This document shows positions 51,497-60,679 of a stretch of DNA of 64,000 nucleotides, in pieces; positions within the stretch are counted from its first letter, which is position 1, and each line of letters starts with the position of its first letter. The position numbers and the translations under genes are program-made. Under the pieces are notes generated by a model that made no database searches, was not told where the DNA came from, and saw only the letters and a list, made by a program, of their open reading frames with translations. The DNA is from JBEVJK01 sp040510195 (GTDB lineage Bacteria; Pseudomonadota; Alphaproteobacteria; Rhizobiales; Rhizobiaceae): contig JBEVJK010000136.1 in NCBI GenBank assembly GCA_040510195.1, positions 95,893 through 159,892 of the forward strand, read 5' to 3'.

Positions 51497-53044
51497 CTAC
51501 TTGGGCAAACCCAATCTTTGACAGCCCTCTGCAAACTTGTCCGCAAGTTGGGAGACCATCAGCTCGGAAAACATCCGGTAGCGGAACGTCCCCTCCATCT
51601 GGAGACCAACTTTGGCCAACGGCCTGGCATCGGACAGCTGTCCGGCCATAGCCAGCGCAGCGGCAGTAACAAAATAGAGCGAACTCAAGTTGGAATTCAG
51701 CTGCAGCGCTGTTTGCAAATGCACAGCAGCGTCGGCATACCGCTCAGACTGAATTGCTGCCGCACCCCGCGCAAAGTGGGCCTGGTAGGCAAGGAAGTCG
51801 AAGGGGCTTAGCCGTAGCGCCCGCTCCGCCAGAGCGACCGCTACAGTCGGACGACCCGCGAACGCGTTTGTGAGTGATCCAAGATACATGGCTGTGGCGC
51901 AAGAGGGGTTCTGTTGAAGGGCGCGCTCGGTCGCGGTCAGGCCCGCCGAATGATCCTTACTCAGCATGGTGGTGACGAAACCCGCGATTGCGAGCGCAGT
52001 CGCGTCATCGGTGCTGCTGACAAGCGCTGCACGAGCATGCCGAATGGCCGCCAACTTGTCGGTCTCGACAAGACCACCCCGCGCGAAGCACCATTCGTAA
52101 CACCATGAAAGCAGGGCATGAGCAGCAGCAAAGTTGGGATCTATGCGGAGCGCGCTTTCCAGAAACCGTATCGCCACTCGCGCGTCAGCAGGCATCTGCG
52201 ACGCTGCGGTGTATGGCACGGCTCGAAGATAGAGATCGTAGGCATCGAGGCTTTCGGGATGCTTCCGCCGGGACCGCTCTATCTCGGATTTTTGGACACT
52301 CGGCTCGACGACTGCAACCACCTTTTCGGTGATGTCGTCCTGCAGTTTGAATACGTCCAAGATGTCGCCGTCGAAGCGTTCAGCCCAAAGGTGTGCACCG
52401 GTGGCGGCATCCAGAAGCTCGGCATTGATTCTTAGTCGATTGCCGGCCCTTCGCACCCCCCCTTCCAACACGTAGCGGACACCTAACTCGATCCCTACCT
52501 GGCGAACGTCAACGGACTTGTCCTTGTAGATGAAGCTAGAGTTGCGCGCGATCACCAGGAGCCACTTGATCCTCGACAGGCCGGTAATGATGTCGGACAC
52601 CACCCCGTCCGCGAAATAGTCCTGAGCGGCATCATCACTGAGATTGGAAAATGGGAGCACAGCGATCGTTGGCCGACTGTCGGCCTGGATACCTTGAATT
52701 CGCATCGCGTCGGAGACGGGAGTTGCCAAACATTCGATGGGGCCTGTGAAGCGATAGCCTACACGGGGTACCGTCGCGATCCAGTCTTTGCCACCGGGTA
52801 GGTGTCCGAGTAGCTTCCTCAATGCCGAAATCTGGACTGCGAGATTGCCTTCTTCAACTGCGGCTCCCTGCCACGCCGCCTCGATAAGTTCCGACTTGCT
52901 CAGCACTTCGCCCGGACGCTCAATGAGAGCAATCAATAGGCGAACAGCTCGGTAGCTTATCGCTACAGGTTCCCCTTGGCAGTGCAGGGAGCCCGCCTGA
53001 GCGTCGAGCATGAACGGTCCAAATACAAGCTGCGGCCCCGACAT
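51497..53044 (-). CDS. Winged-helix / TolB-like / TPR transcriptional regulator (copy 2)
   Basis: A 515-residue paralogue of the regulator at 33765. It has an OmpR-type winged helix (residues 1-100; NLAVQISALRKLLG, IATVPRVGYRFTG), a TolB-N-like domain (TIAVLPFSNLSDD, FADGVVSDIITGLSRIKW, GAHLWAERFDGDILDVF) and C-terminal TPRs. It is divergent from an 89-residue unknown gene with a 110-nt gap, the same arrangement as copy 1 and its neighbours. The ATG at 53044 has no strong ribosome site. Confidence 0.88.
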   Translation of the reverse strand: MSGPQLVFGPFMLDAQAGSLHCQGEPVAISYRAVRLLIALIERPGEVLSKSELIEAAWQGAAVEEGNLAVQISALRKLLGHLPGGKDWIATVPRVGYRFTGPIECLATPVSDAMRIQGIQADSRPTIAVLPFSNLSDDAAQDYFADGVVSDIITGLSRIKWLLVIARNSSFIYKDKSVDVRQVGIELGVRYVLEGGVRRAGNRLRINAELLDAATGAHLWAERFDGDILDVFKLQDDITEKVVAVVEPSVQKSEIERSRRKHPESLDAYDLYLRAVPYTAASQMPADARVAIRFLESALRIDPNFAAAHALLSWCYEWCFARGGLVETDKLAAIRHARAALVSSTDDATALAIAGFVTTMLSKDHSAGLTATERALQQNPSCATAMYLGSLTNAFAGRPTVAVALAERALRLSPFDFLAYQAHFARGAAAIQSERYADAAVHLQTALQLNSNLSSLYFVTAAALAMAGQLSDARPLAKVGLQMEGTFRYRMFSELMVSQLADKFAEGCQRLGLPK

Positions 53045-53154
53045 AAGGACGTTTTATAACTTTTCAGCGCCATTCGGAACTATTAGCAGGCCCTAAAAGA
53101 CTTACGTCAACCGCCGGGTCATCTTTCTACGCAGTTCGGAAGGGAGATTCAGCG

Positions 53155-53424
53155 ATGACCCACGTCACCTCGAACCTTGATCTTGATGTCCAGAACTCAA
53201 CCGGCCAGCCGTTTCCAATGATCGCCCAGTCTGGGCGCGAAGCAGAGTTCCAGAACGCGCTCAATCGCTATTTGGCTGACTATATAAGGCAGCAGGCTCT
53301 GATCACTCGGTCTGGCACTTCTCGTATTGAAGCAAGGTTGCCTTGGCAACGTAGGATCGCTGACTGGCTAGGAAGTCAACTCCAAACGCGTCGGTCAGGC
53401 TTTCGCGCAATCGCGCCCAATTGA
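53155..53424 (+). CDS. Small hypothetical protein (89 aa) divergent from regulator
   Basis: An 89-residue soluble protein with an acidic N-terminus (NLDLDVQNSTGQPFPM) and a basic helical C-terminus (LPWQRRIADWLGSQLQTRRS). GGGAG is 8 nt before the ATG. It is transcribed away from the TPR regulator and towards the Cys-rich gene (225-nt gap). No family recognised. Size and position are compatible with a peptide substrate or small effector, but nothing shows it. Confidence 0.6.
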   Translation: MTHVTSNLDLDVQNSTGQPFPMIAQSGREAEFQNALNRYLADYIRQQALITRSGTSRIEARLPWQRRIADWLGSQLQTRRSGFRAIAPN

Positions 53425-53649
53425 ACCGGCCTGGCCCAGCCGAGCACCGGTCGCATGGTCACTGATGGCGGTGCTGCTGGCGCCACGAAAAGCGGCTATC
53501 GAAGCCGTCTTGCCACCCAGCGCCCTGCAACGGTCTTTCCGTGGACAGTCTTTTCGAACTAAATTACCCTCAATCCTACGTTGGTGCAAAACTTAGTAGA
53601 GCAGTAACTAGTTTCCAAGGCGTCTAGCGGCGAATAAGAGGATTTACAA

Positions 53650-54174
53650 ATGCCCAGCCAGAAGCAGGAAGATCACCACCTACGTGCCCATCCCTTGCTC
53701 AGCCGTCTCCTCGCGGTCGGCACCGACGTCAAGGCTTTCCGAGGCTATGTCGGGCCTGAAAGGGATGGCAAACGCGTCAGGCTGTATCCGTCACTTGGCG
53801 ACCTCGGCTTCTGCATCGAGATCGATAAGAGTGATATCGTCGCATCGGCTCCTGCCCCTGAAACGTTGCTGCCGCATGGAGGGACAGTCATCTGGGTCAG
53901 ACCTGATGCCGATGTCGTCTGCCGCGGCGACCGGGTCAACACGGTCGCGGCGCGCGGCCCTCGCCGTGCGGAGGCCTACAACGAGACCACCGCCGGTGCG
54001 ACCGAATCGAGCCGCCTTGTCGAGGTGAAAAAGGGCCGTCTGAGCATTCAACTGCGGCGGCGCGTCATGAGTACCTGTGCGTCGTGTTCTTGTTCAAGCT
54101 GTGAAACGCATCCAAGTTGCACCTCGGATTGCAATGGTTCGCAGCCCCAGCGTACCGTCGTGGTCGGACCGTGA
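53650..54174 (+). CDS. Unknown protein with a six-cysteine C-terminal tail
   Basis: A 174-residue protein. The first 115 residues look beta-rich (GKRVRLYPSLGDLGFCIEID, GGTVIWVRPDADVV). A Glu/Lys/Arg linker follows. The C-terminal tail, STCASCSCSSCETH then PSCTSDCNG, packs six cysteines within 19 residues. The stop overlaps the next start (GTGA). The tail could bind metal, be cross-linked, or be a post-translationally modified core. No maturation enzyme of known type is adjacent. No family recognised. Confidence 0.7.
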   Translation: MPSQKQEDHHLRAHPLLSRLLAVGTDVKAFRGYVGPERDGKRVRLYPSLGDLGFCIEIDKSDIVASAPAPETLLPHGGTVIWVRPDADVVCRGDRVNTVAARGPRRAEAYNETTAGATESSRLVEVKKGRLSIQLRRRVMSTCASCSCSSCETHPSCTSDCNGSQPQRTVVVGP

Positions 54175-54869
54175 GAAGCGGAGATCCGTCCCTCGTTGCT
54201 CCAAGCGACCGTGGATCGGTGACGACCTACGAGCCGGTGCTCCAGTTCGAGGCTCCCTACCTCATCGAGAAGCTAGTTAAGGACCGGATCGTCGACACTG
54301 AAGAGGAAGGAGAGGCTCTGTTCTCTGAGGCGAAGAAGTTCCTCATCCTCTCCTTTGTTGACGAAGATGTGTCGTGGAACATGTATTCCGCCCGCGTTGA
54401 CGAGGCATGGCATCAGTTCGTTCTGTTCACCGGAGAGTATATCGATTTCTGTCATCGGCACTTCGGCCAATATCTTCATCACAATCCGAGCAACGCACCG
54501 GCGGCGCCGGGGCGACCCATCCTGAAGCAGACGACTTTCGAGGACTTCCGCGCTCGCTATCAATCGTTCTTCGGCCAGCCGTTGCCTGATGTGTGGATGG
54601 ACAGCCTCTCGGTGACGTTGTCACGCCGCGTCATCAACGCCAGTTGTGGGCGCTCGGTTGTCTCGGTTGTAGATGGCATGGCCTGTCTCGAAGGTCCCGA
54701 CGGGAGCGCTGACGTTGTCGTCAGCGACATTGCGCGAGATGCGCTAGAGTTCATTGCCCGCACGTGTGCGTTCTATGTTCGCGAACTCCCGGATGCACTT
54801 ACCGACGAGGAGAAGATCGGCCTTATCGCAACCATGGTCGAACATCGAGTCCTGCGGGTTGCGAGCTGA
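54171..54869 (+). CDS. GRDP-like (glycine-rich-domain-containing-protein-like) family protein
   Basis: A 232-residue protein whose core YSARVDEAWHQFVLFTGEY then FCHRHFGQYLHH matches the GRDP-like/DUF1399 family (DxxWHxHxxxT..FC..FG..L.H). Conserved His/Asp/Cys suggest a metal or ligand site. The start is GTG 54171, coupled to the Cys-rich gene by a GTGA overlap, so the two products are probably made together. Function is unknown in bacteria. It is convergent with the sulfotransferase gene (15-nt gap). Confidence 0.75.
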   Translation: MRSGDPSLVAPSDRGSVTTYEPVLQFEAPYLIEKLVKDRIVDTEEEGEALFSEAKKFLILSFVDEDVSWNMYSARVDEAWHQFVLFTGEYIDFCHRHFGQYLHHNPSNAPAAPGRPILKQTTFEDFRARYQSFFGQPLPDVWMDSLSVTLSRRVINASCGRSVVSVVDGMACLEGPDGSADVVVSDIARDALEFIARTCAFYVRELPDALTDEEKIGLIATMVEHRVLRVAS

Positions 54870-54884
54870 TTGCCGCGTGATCCG

Positions 54885-55976
54885 TCACCAGCATTCCGCA
54901 ATCTCTTCGCGCGGAAACGTCATGCCGACTCGCGCCCATTGTTCAGAAACGCGCCGTATGGAGGGTTCAGCCCGTGCGATCCACCGCGGATGGCGCTGAC
55001 GGCGATCGAATACGTGAAAGGACTCAGCGTCGAAAGTCGAGGCGCCGAAATGCTCGGCATTGCGCCGCGCCTCACTCATGAACCTTTCGGCGCCGTAGGC
55101 CACGATCCTGTAGTTCCGAGAGAGATTGGAACCGCCCATGGCCAGGCGCAGATGATAGTCTTCCCAATAGCGAAGATAGGCGTCGAAATAGTCCATCTTA
55201 GCAATATCTCCCTCGCTCCATCCTGCGGCGAGCAAGTCGCGAGCCCACAGCTTTTCGATGTTTCCGCGCTGCGCAAATCGTTCGCCGACCGGAAGGCCTC
55301 CCGAAGCCTCATACGTTGAAATGCAGGCCGGGACTGGATGGCGCACTGTTACTACGCCTTCCGCATCCTCACCGAGAACAGATTGGAAAAGGCCTGGCGC
55401 ATGAACGGCCTTGGTCGCCTTCTTCGCGACGATGACACGACCCCTGTGCCGGCCGGCTTCGGCGAAGAAGATCTCCACCATGGCGAGATATTCAGCCATG
55501 CCGTGCAGACTTTCGATCCATGTCGTACCCGCTTTGGAAAACCGCCACGGTCCAGCCTCAGGAAAACCGTCATGCGCGAGGACCGCTGGAATGCGGCTAG
55601 GAACGTGGCCTAGTGCCCGAAATAACTCCTTGGTTAGATATTTGCCACCAGAGCGAGGAGCCCCGATCACCAGAAAGAAGCAGAATCGTTGCTGCACCGC
55701 CCTGATCGCGTCGACATCGCCAATAAGTAGCGCCACAAAGAGCTCGTACGCGCGTCCAAGATGACGCACTCCTACGTCGCTGCCCGCAACACGCCGCCAC
55801 AGTTCCTGCGACGCACCAAGCGACATTGGGCGGCCGATGGGCTCCGGTCGTTCTTCCCCAAAAGTGGCCCAGTTCGAACTGTCGAATTCCCTGGCGGTGA
55901 TCCAGGAAACCAAGAATTCTAGAAACTGCTCCGACGGTGGCAGCTGCGCCTCGGTCAGGCTGATAAGAACGCTCAT
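54885..55976 (-). CDS. Sulfotransferase family protein
   Basis: A 363-residue protein. The PAPS 5'-phosphosulfate loop is FFLVIGAPRSGGKYLTKELF around residue 104, and the 3'-phosphate region has VVTVRHPVPACISTY. Both blocks are typical of bacterial sulfotransferases. ATG 55976 has GGAGGAGG 5 nt upstream; the frame extends 19 codons further but looks non-coding. Acceptor unknown. It is divergent from the methyltransferase-like gene, sharing a 98-nt gap. Confidence 0.85.
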   Translation of the reverse strand: MSVLISLTEAQLPPSEQFLEFLVSWITAREFDSSNWATFGEERPEPIGRPMSLGASQELWRRVAGSDVGVRHLGRAYELFVALLIGDVDAIRAVQQRFCFFLVIGAPRSGGKYLTKELFRALGHVPSRIPAVLAHDGFPEAGPWRFSKAGTTWIESLHGMAEYLAMVEIFFAEAGRHRGRVIVAKKATKAVHAPGLFQSVLGEDAEGVVTVRHPVPACISTYEASGGLPVGERFAQRGNIEKLWARDLLAAGWSEGDIAKMDYFDAYLRYWEDYHLRLAMGGSNLSRNYRIVAYGAERFMSEARRNAEHFGASTFDAESFHVFDRRQRHPRWIARAEPSIRRVSEQWARVGMTFPREEIAECW

Positions 55977-56074
55977 CTGGCCTCCTCCAATGAACACCTT
56001 GGGAACGGCTAGCTGACCACAGGAGTCGGCCATGCTAGCGTAGCAACGGCGGTGCGTCGCGAAGGAAAACTGTC

Positions 56075-56725
56075 ATTTCCCACTCTGACTTCGGCCTCGA
56101 ATTCTGGCACGCCCAATGGGCAAAGGGTGGGAGCGCGTTCACCGCAGGCGAACGGGGTCGCCTCGTTGCGACGCATTGGCCAAGCCTGGGCGTTCCGGCG
56201 GGGGGCAAGGTTCTGGTGCCCTTGGCGGGAAAATCGCCTGACATGGCATGGCTGGCGGGCGAAGGGTTTGACGTTGTCGGAGTGGAGATCTCGCCCATTG
56301 CCTGCGAGACGTTTTTCTCCGAGCGTCACCTCGATGTGCAACGCGTGAAGAACGGCCCCTTCCTTGCCTGGAAGGGCGGCGGCGTAACCATCCTCCAGGG
56401 CGATTTCTTCGACCTATGCGGCTCCTATGCGGCAGTCCTCGATCGAGGCGGGCTCGTCGCTCTGCCCAGTCAGTGCCGGCTGCTCTACGCCGAGCGGCTT
56501 AAGCGGTTGCTGGAGCCGGATGGGGCGATGCTCTTGGTGACTATCGAGTATGATTCCAGGCGACGAAGGGGTCCGCCCTTTCCAGTGTTCCCGGATGAGG
56601 TCCGCGACCTCTTCCCCGGCTCGCACGAACAGGCGCGCCAGCCGCTCGATCGACCCCGCTGGACGTCCATCGGCGGCGCCGATGCCGTGGTCTGGGTGAC
56701 GAAAGGGAAGCCGCGCAGTCGGTAG
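56075..56725 (+). CDS. Thiopurine S-methyltransferase family protein, apparent ATT start
   Basis: The reading frame gives a full-length TPMT-like protein of 216 residues: EFWHAQWAKGGSAF at the N-terminus, then VLVPLAGKSPDMAWLAG (SAM site), VVGVEISPIA, LQGDFFDL, VLDRGGLVALPSQCR and GPPFPVFPDEV. The family norm is about 217 residues. The frame opens after a TAG near 56038 and contains no ATG, GTG or TTG before the conserved N-terminus. An ATT at 56075, with AAGGA 8 nt upstream, is exactly where the start should be. Either ATT is used or the start was lost by one mutation. The family methylates thiols, tellurite or selenite. Confidence 0.7.
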   Translation: MSHSDFGLEFWHAQWAKGGSAFTAGERGRLVATHWPSLGVPAGGKVLVPLAGKSPDMAWLAGEGFDVVGVEISPIACETFFSERHLDVQRVKNGPFLAWKGGGVTILQGDFFDLCGSYAAVLDRGGLVALPSQCRLLYAERLKRLLEPDGAMLLVTIEYDSRRRRGPPFPVFPDEVRDLFPGSHEQARQPLDRPRWTSIGGADAVVWVTKGKPRSR

Positions 56726-56748
56726 CTTGACGAGGCCCGACGCCGCCC

Positions 56749-57237
56749 TCACATCAATCCGAGCTGCTTGTAGAAGCCAAGCGCATCGTAGTAGTCGCTC
56801 TGCGTTGCGATCTTGCCGTCCTTTACCGAGAACACCGAAGCGCCGGTGAAGGCGAAGTGCTTGCCTGTCGCCTTCGTGCCGTCGCCCCAAGGGCCGGTGT
56901 TGGTGCCCGAGAATTCCCACTCGAAGGCGACGCGGTCGCCCTGGATGACTGGCTCGCCTTTCATCTCCCATTTGGCGTCAGGCGCCGCGTTGAGGAAATT
57001 GTCGATGACGCCGGTCTTGGCCGCATCCTTGCCCTCGATCGGCTTGCCGACGGAGGCGTCGAAATAGACGACCCCATCGGCGAAATAACCGGCGGCCTTG
57101 GCCGAGTCGTGCGCGTTCCAGGCCGCGACATAGGCCTTGACGACAGCATCGGCGCTCTCGGCCGCCCACGACGGCAGCAGCATGGTCCCGGCGAGCGCAA
57201 GCGAACCTGCCACTGCGAACAATTGACGGCGATGCAT
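56749..57237 (-). CDS. Exported NTF2-like/SnoaL-type protein
   Basis: A 162-residue protein. The signal peptide is MHRRQLFAVAGSLALAGTML, with RR suggestive of Tat, ending near SWAAES. The mature domain is a SnoaL/DUF4440 NTF2-like fold (AYVAAWNAHDSAKAAGYFAD, IEGKDAA, ALGFYKQLGLM). GGAGG lies 8 nt before ATG 57237. It may bind or isomerise a small ligand; none is known. It is convergent with the TPMT-like gene (23-nt gap). Confidence 0.82.
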   Translation of the reverse strand: MHRRQLFAVAGSLALAGTMLLPSWAAESADAVVKAYVAAWNAHDSAKAAGYFADGVVYFDASVGKPIEGKDAAKTGVIDNFLNAAPDAKWEMKGEPVIQGDRVAFEWEFSGTNTGPWGDGTKATGKHFAFTGASVFSVKDGKIATQSDYYDALGFYKQLGLM

Positions 57238-57517
57238 GTTCTGTTCCTCCCTGGCATTGGTGTTGTTTGAGATCTTACAGGCAGACCCACCTCGGGAGAT
57301 AGGGCCCGACACCGGCTAGTGGCGCATATCAATGTCTGCTTCCAGGTCGATCCAGACCTCAACTCTACGGTCGACATTGGGCGCAAAGCAGTCGTTCTTG
57401 AAGGTTGAATTTGACCCGAAGCTCCCTTTGTGGCGGTTGAACAAATCGGCCAACTCCAATGCTGACGATGCGATTATTCCCTGACCGTCCCGACGCTCAC
57501 CCGACCTGATTGCTTGA

Positions 57518-60500
57518 CTACTTTATTTGAGCGTCAAGCCTGCGGATCGCGTCAAGTTCTGGTTTGATATCTAGCTCCTCGGCAATTGCTCGAGCCTCAG
57601 CTAGGCGACGACCCGACTCGGGGCCGACGGGTGACGCAGCAGCTAGAAGCCGCAGAGCCGTTGCCTGAAAGGCGCGGTAAAAGTGGCTGCGGGCGAATTC
57701 CAGCGCTTGGGTCACCGCCTTCTCTGCGTCTGGACGGCCCGCCGCGAGACAAGCCTCGCCCCGAAGCAGCAACGCGTGTCCACAGGTGTATTGCAAGCGA
57801 AGTTCGGTAGATCTGGCGACTGCGCGATCCAGTGTTTCGATCGCCTCGTCAGGGCGGTTAAGCAGTAGGCTAGCGTTGCCCGAGACAGTCAGTTGCCAAG
57901 GAAGAGCCATTCGCAAGCCGCGACGTTCACCGAATTCTATGTTCCACTCGATCAGCGGCAGCGCCGATACGGCATCACCTCCCGCGAGCAGCGCACGAAT
58001 GCGGTGGTAGTTGGCCACGTTCATATCCCATGTGCTGCCGGCCTCAGTGGCGATTGTCCGCGCCTCCTCGCCACGCGCACACGCCTCGTCCCAATGACCA
58101 AGTTGGCCCAGGCAGTCGCCCAAGACTGCTAGACCATCGACTGCGAGCAACCCGGTGCTGCCAACACCCGCGATGCGTAGTCCCTCGCTGTAAGTGTCGG
58201 CATCCACCGAAAGCTCTGCGACGGCCGCCCTATAGTCTCCGGCGATCCAGAACGAATGGCCGAGAACGAAGCGAGCGGCAGACAACAGCTCAGGATCATC
58301 GAGCGAGGTCGCGAGTCGTATTGCGCCGCGCCCGTGGTCAATTGCGCGCTCGGCGCTATCGCCGAATATGCTCTCGACATGCGTACGCTGAGTTCGAAGT
58401 TGGCAGGTCAGCTTTGCCAAGCCGAAGCCATCGGCGCGCTCTTCCGCGTCGCCCAGTTCCTCCAGCATACGCTGCGTTTCGCCGGCGGCAAGGTAAGCCC
58501 AACCGCGAGCCCTGCGAAGGTCGATCATCGCAGCTTCAATGGCAGTATCTTTGGACAGGCGGGCTCCGGCATCCAGAGCTTTGGCGACCAAAGCAATTCC
58601 CTCGGCGTTGTTTGCTCGGTCGAACGCCCCCTTTCCGGCGGCGCCGTAGTAGGTCATCGCTTTTGCCCAGAGCTCGGCCCCGGCTGCATGATAGGCGGCC
58701 TGTTCAGGCGCGGGCGGACCTGTGCCATGCTCGATGGCTTGCAGTAGCCGCGCATGGATCTCGCGGCGACGAGTTTTCAGCAGACTCTCATATGCTGCGT
58801 CCCGAACCAACGCATGTTTGAAAGTATAAGTGTCGTGTGGTGGCGTGCCGCGCCGAAACAGAAGTTCAACTGCACACAGTTCATCGAGGTTGCCGCGCAA
58901 CGCTGGCGCAGACTGGTCGGCGATCTCTGCAAGAAGATCGAACTCGACCTCACGCCCGATGCAGGCGGCAAGCTGTGCCACCTCCTTCGCCTCTCCCAAG
59001 CGATCCAGGCGAGCCATTAGCGTGTCGTGTAGCGACGCTGGCACCTCGGGGTCCCCCAATGAGCCACCGCCGGTTTTGCCTTGCTCAACAAGTGATTTGG
59101 TCAGTTCCTCGACAAACAACGGGATGCCATCGGTCCGCCGGACGATTGTGTTGAGAAGCGGCGCCGAAGCACTCTTGTCAGGCACCAGATGGTCGACGAT
59201 CGCGGCAATGGCGGCACGGCCCAACCGGCTCAGCGTCAAGCTGGTCAGGTGGGCGTGTGCGGAAAATGGCGGCACACCCTCTGGTCGGCTGGTAATGACC
59301 AGGAACACCGGTGCGGCTGAGATGCGGTCGAGCAACATTTGGGTGAGTTCCAAAGTCGTTGCGTCGGCCCAATGCGCATCTTCAAGAACGACCAGTAGAG
59401 GGCGTTGGGCCGCAAGCCCCATCAGGTGGTCGAGTAGCGTCAGCATCAATTTCGGGCGCTGGGCCTCAGGGACAAGCTCAAGAGGTGGATAGCGCGCGCC
59501 CGGGTCCACGTTGATCTGGGCCGCGAGTAGCGGCACGGCCGTAGCCAAATCGATACCGGACTCGGCTAGCCTGCGTTCGAGCGTTGCTAGAACGGTGCCC
59601 TCCGGACTATCTACCAGGTTCCGGATCACCGGCCACAAGGGCGTGTCGGTGTAAAAAGGCGATCCCTGCCATCGCACTTCTGTGTGAAGCGCTCCGGCTA
59701 TGGCATCACCAAGGCCGCGCAACAGACGGGACTTTCCGATGCCCGCCTCACCGACAAGCAGAACGGCCTGACCCTCACCCTGCTCAGACGCAGCCCATCG
59801 ATGTTGCAGCAGAGCCAGTTCCTGGTCGCGTCCGATCATTGGGGCGAGGTCGCCACCGTGTAAAGCCTCGAATCGGCCGCGGTAGGCCGTTTCGCCGGTG
59901 ACCAGCCAAACCGTTAGCTTGCTGTCGAATCCCTTGAGCTCGACGTCGCGAATCGGGGTGAGATCGAAGATGTCGCCAACGAGCTGTCTTGTGGAGTTGG
60001 CCAGCATGATGCCGCCCGGCGGGGCCAGCGCCTGCAAGCGAGCGGCGAGGTTTGGTGTCTCGCCGACGACCGATTCTTCGCGCGCTTCACCCTCTCCGAT
60101 AAGGTCGCCCACAACGACCGAACCGGTGGCAATACCGATGCGCGAAGCAAGCACCTCACCGCCAAGTGCGGTCAAGCCGCCCACAGCCGATGCTATCGCA
60201 AGCGCCGCGCGAACCGAGCGCTCCGCCTCGTCCTCATGCGCGTTTGGCCAGCCGAAATATGCGAGCACGCCATCGCCCATGAATTTCGCCAAATGGCCAC
60301 CTACACGGCTGATCTCACCAGCCACTGCGTTCCGAAAGCGGCCTAGAAGCTCACGCACGTCCTCCGGATCGTAGCGTTGCGTGAACGTTGTCGAGCCAAC
60401 GAGATCAACAAACATGACTGTCAGCCGGCGGCGCTCCGCGAAGGGCCGCGGCTCCGGTGGCTGTCTTGCCCGGGTTGCGGTTTCCAGAACAGGCGAGGTT

Positions 60501-60679
60501 GCCAACGGGCCAGCGATCGCCTGCAGGATCAGGCGGCGGTGTCCCACCGAAACAACACCGATTTCACGGAGATCATCGGCGGTCAAGCCGGGAAGAACCC
60601 GCAAGTCGATGTCGTTGTCGCGGAACGCTGCGACGTACTGCGGGAGGCCAAGCTCCAGAAGCCAGTCCGCGATGTTCAT
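57518..60679 (-). CDS. SAM-domain / class III cyclase / AAA ATPase / TPR signalling protein
   Basis: A 1053-residue protein. A SAM protein-interaction domain comes first (residues 1-60; WLLELGLPQYVAAFRDNDID). A cyclase homology domain follows at about 83-260 with both metal Asp (VMFVDLVGST and GDGVLAYFGWP), GIATGSVVVGD, and ETPNLAARLQA. The ATPase has Walker A LLVGEAGIGKSRLL (around 306) and LLVVLEDAHWAD. The rest is TPR-like. It is the same architecture as the protein upstream of ycaO but with a SAM domain added and more canonical cyclase residues. No partner gene is in operon with it. Confidence 0.88.
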   Translation of the reverse strand: MNIADWLLELGLPQYVAAFRDNDIDLRVLPGLTADDLREIGVVSVGHRRLILQAIAGPLATSPVLETATRARQPPEPRPFAERRRLTVMFVDLVGSTTFTQRYDPEDVRELLGRFRNAVAGEISRVGGHLAKFMGDGVLAYFGWPNAHEDEAERSVRAALAIASAVGGLTALGGEVLASRIGIATGSVVVGDLIGEGEAREESVVGETPNLAARLQALAPPGGIMLANSTRQLVGDIFDLTPIRDVELKGFDSKLTVWLVTGETAYRGRFEALHGGDLAPMIGRDQELALLQHRWAASEQGEGQAVLLVGEAGIGKSRLLRGLGDAIAGALHTEVRWQGSPFYTDTPLWPVIRNLVDSPEGTVLATLERRLAESGIDLATAVPLLAAQINVDPGARYPPLELVPEAQRPKLMLTLLDHLMGLAAQRPLLVVLEDAHWADATTLELTQMLLDRISAAPVFLVITSRPEGVPPFSAHAHLTSLTLSRLGRAAIAAIVDHLVPDKSASAPLLNTIVRRTDGIPLFVEELTKSLVEQGKTGGGSLGDPEVPASLHDTLMARLDRLGEAKEVAQLAACIGREVEFDLLAEIADQSAPALRGNLDELCAVELLFRRGTPPHDTYTFKHALVRDAAYESLLKTRRREIHARLLQAIEHGTGPPAPEQAAYHAAGAELWAKAMTYYGAAGKGAFDRANNAEGIALVAKALDAGARLSKDTAIEAAMIDLRRARGWAYLAAGETQRMLEELGDAEERADGFGLAKLTCQLRTQRTHVESIFGDSAERAIDHGRGAIRLATSLDDPELLSAARFVLGHSFWIAGDYRAAVAELSVDADTYSEGLRIAGVGSTGLLAVDGLAVLGDCLGQLGHWDEACARGEEARTIATEAGSTWDMNVANYHRIRALLAGGDAVSALPLIEWNIEFGERRGLRMALPWQLTVSGNASLLLNRPDEAIETLDRAVARSTELRLQYTCGHALLLRGEACLAAGRPDAEKAVTQALEFARSHFYRAFQATALRLLAAASPVGPESGRRLAEARAIAEELDIKPELDAIRRLDAQIK

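Noticed and set aside
57238..57517. Gap between the NTF2-like gene and the SAM-cyclase gene searched for small genes.
   Set aside because: Short frames exist on both strands but none has a ribosome site, motif or protein-like composition.
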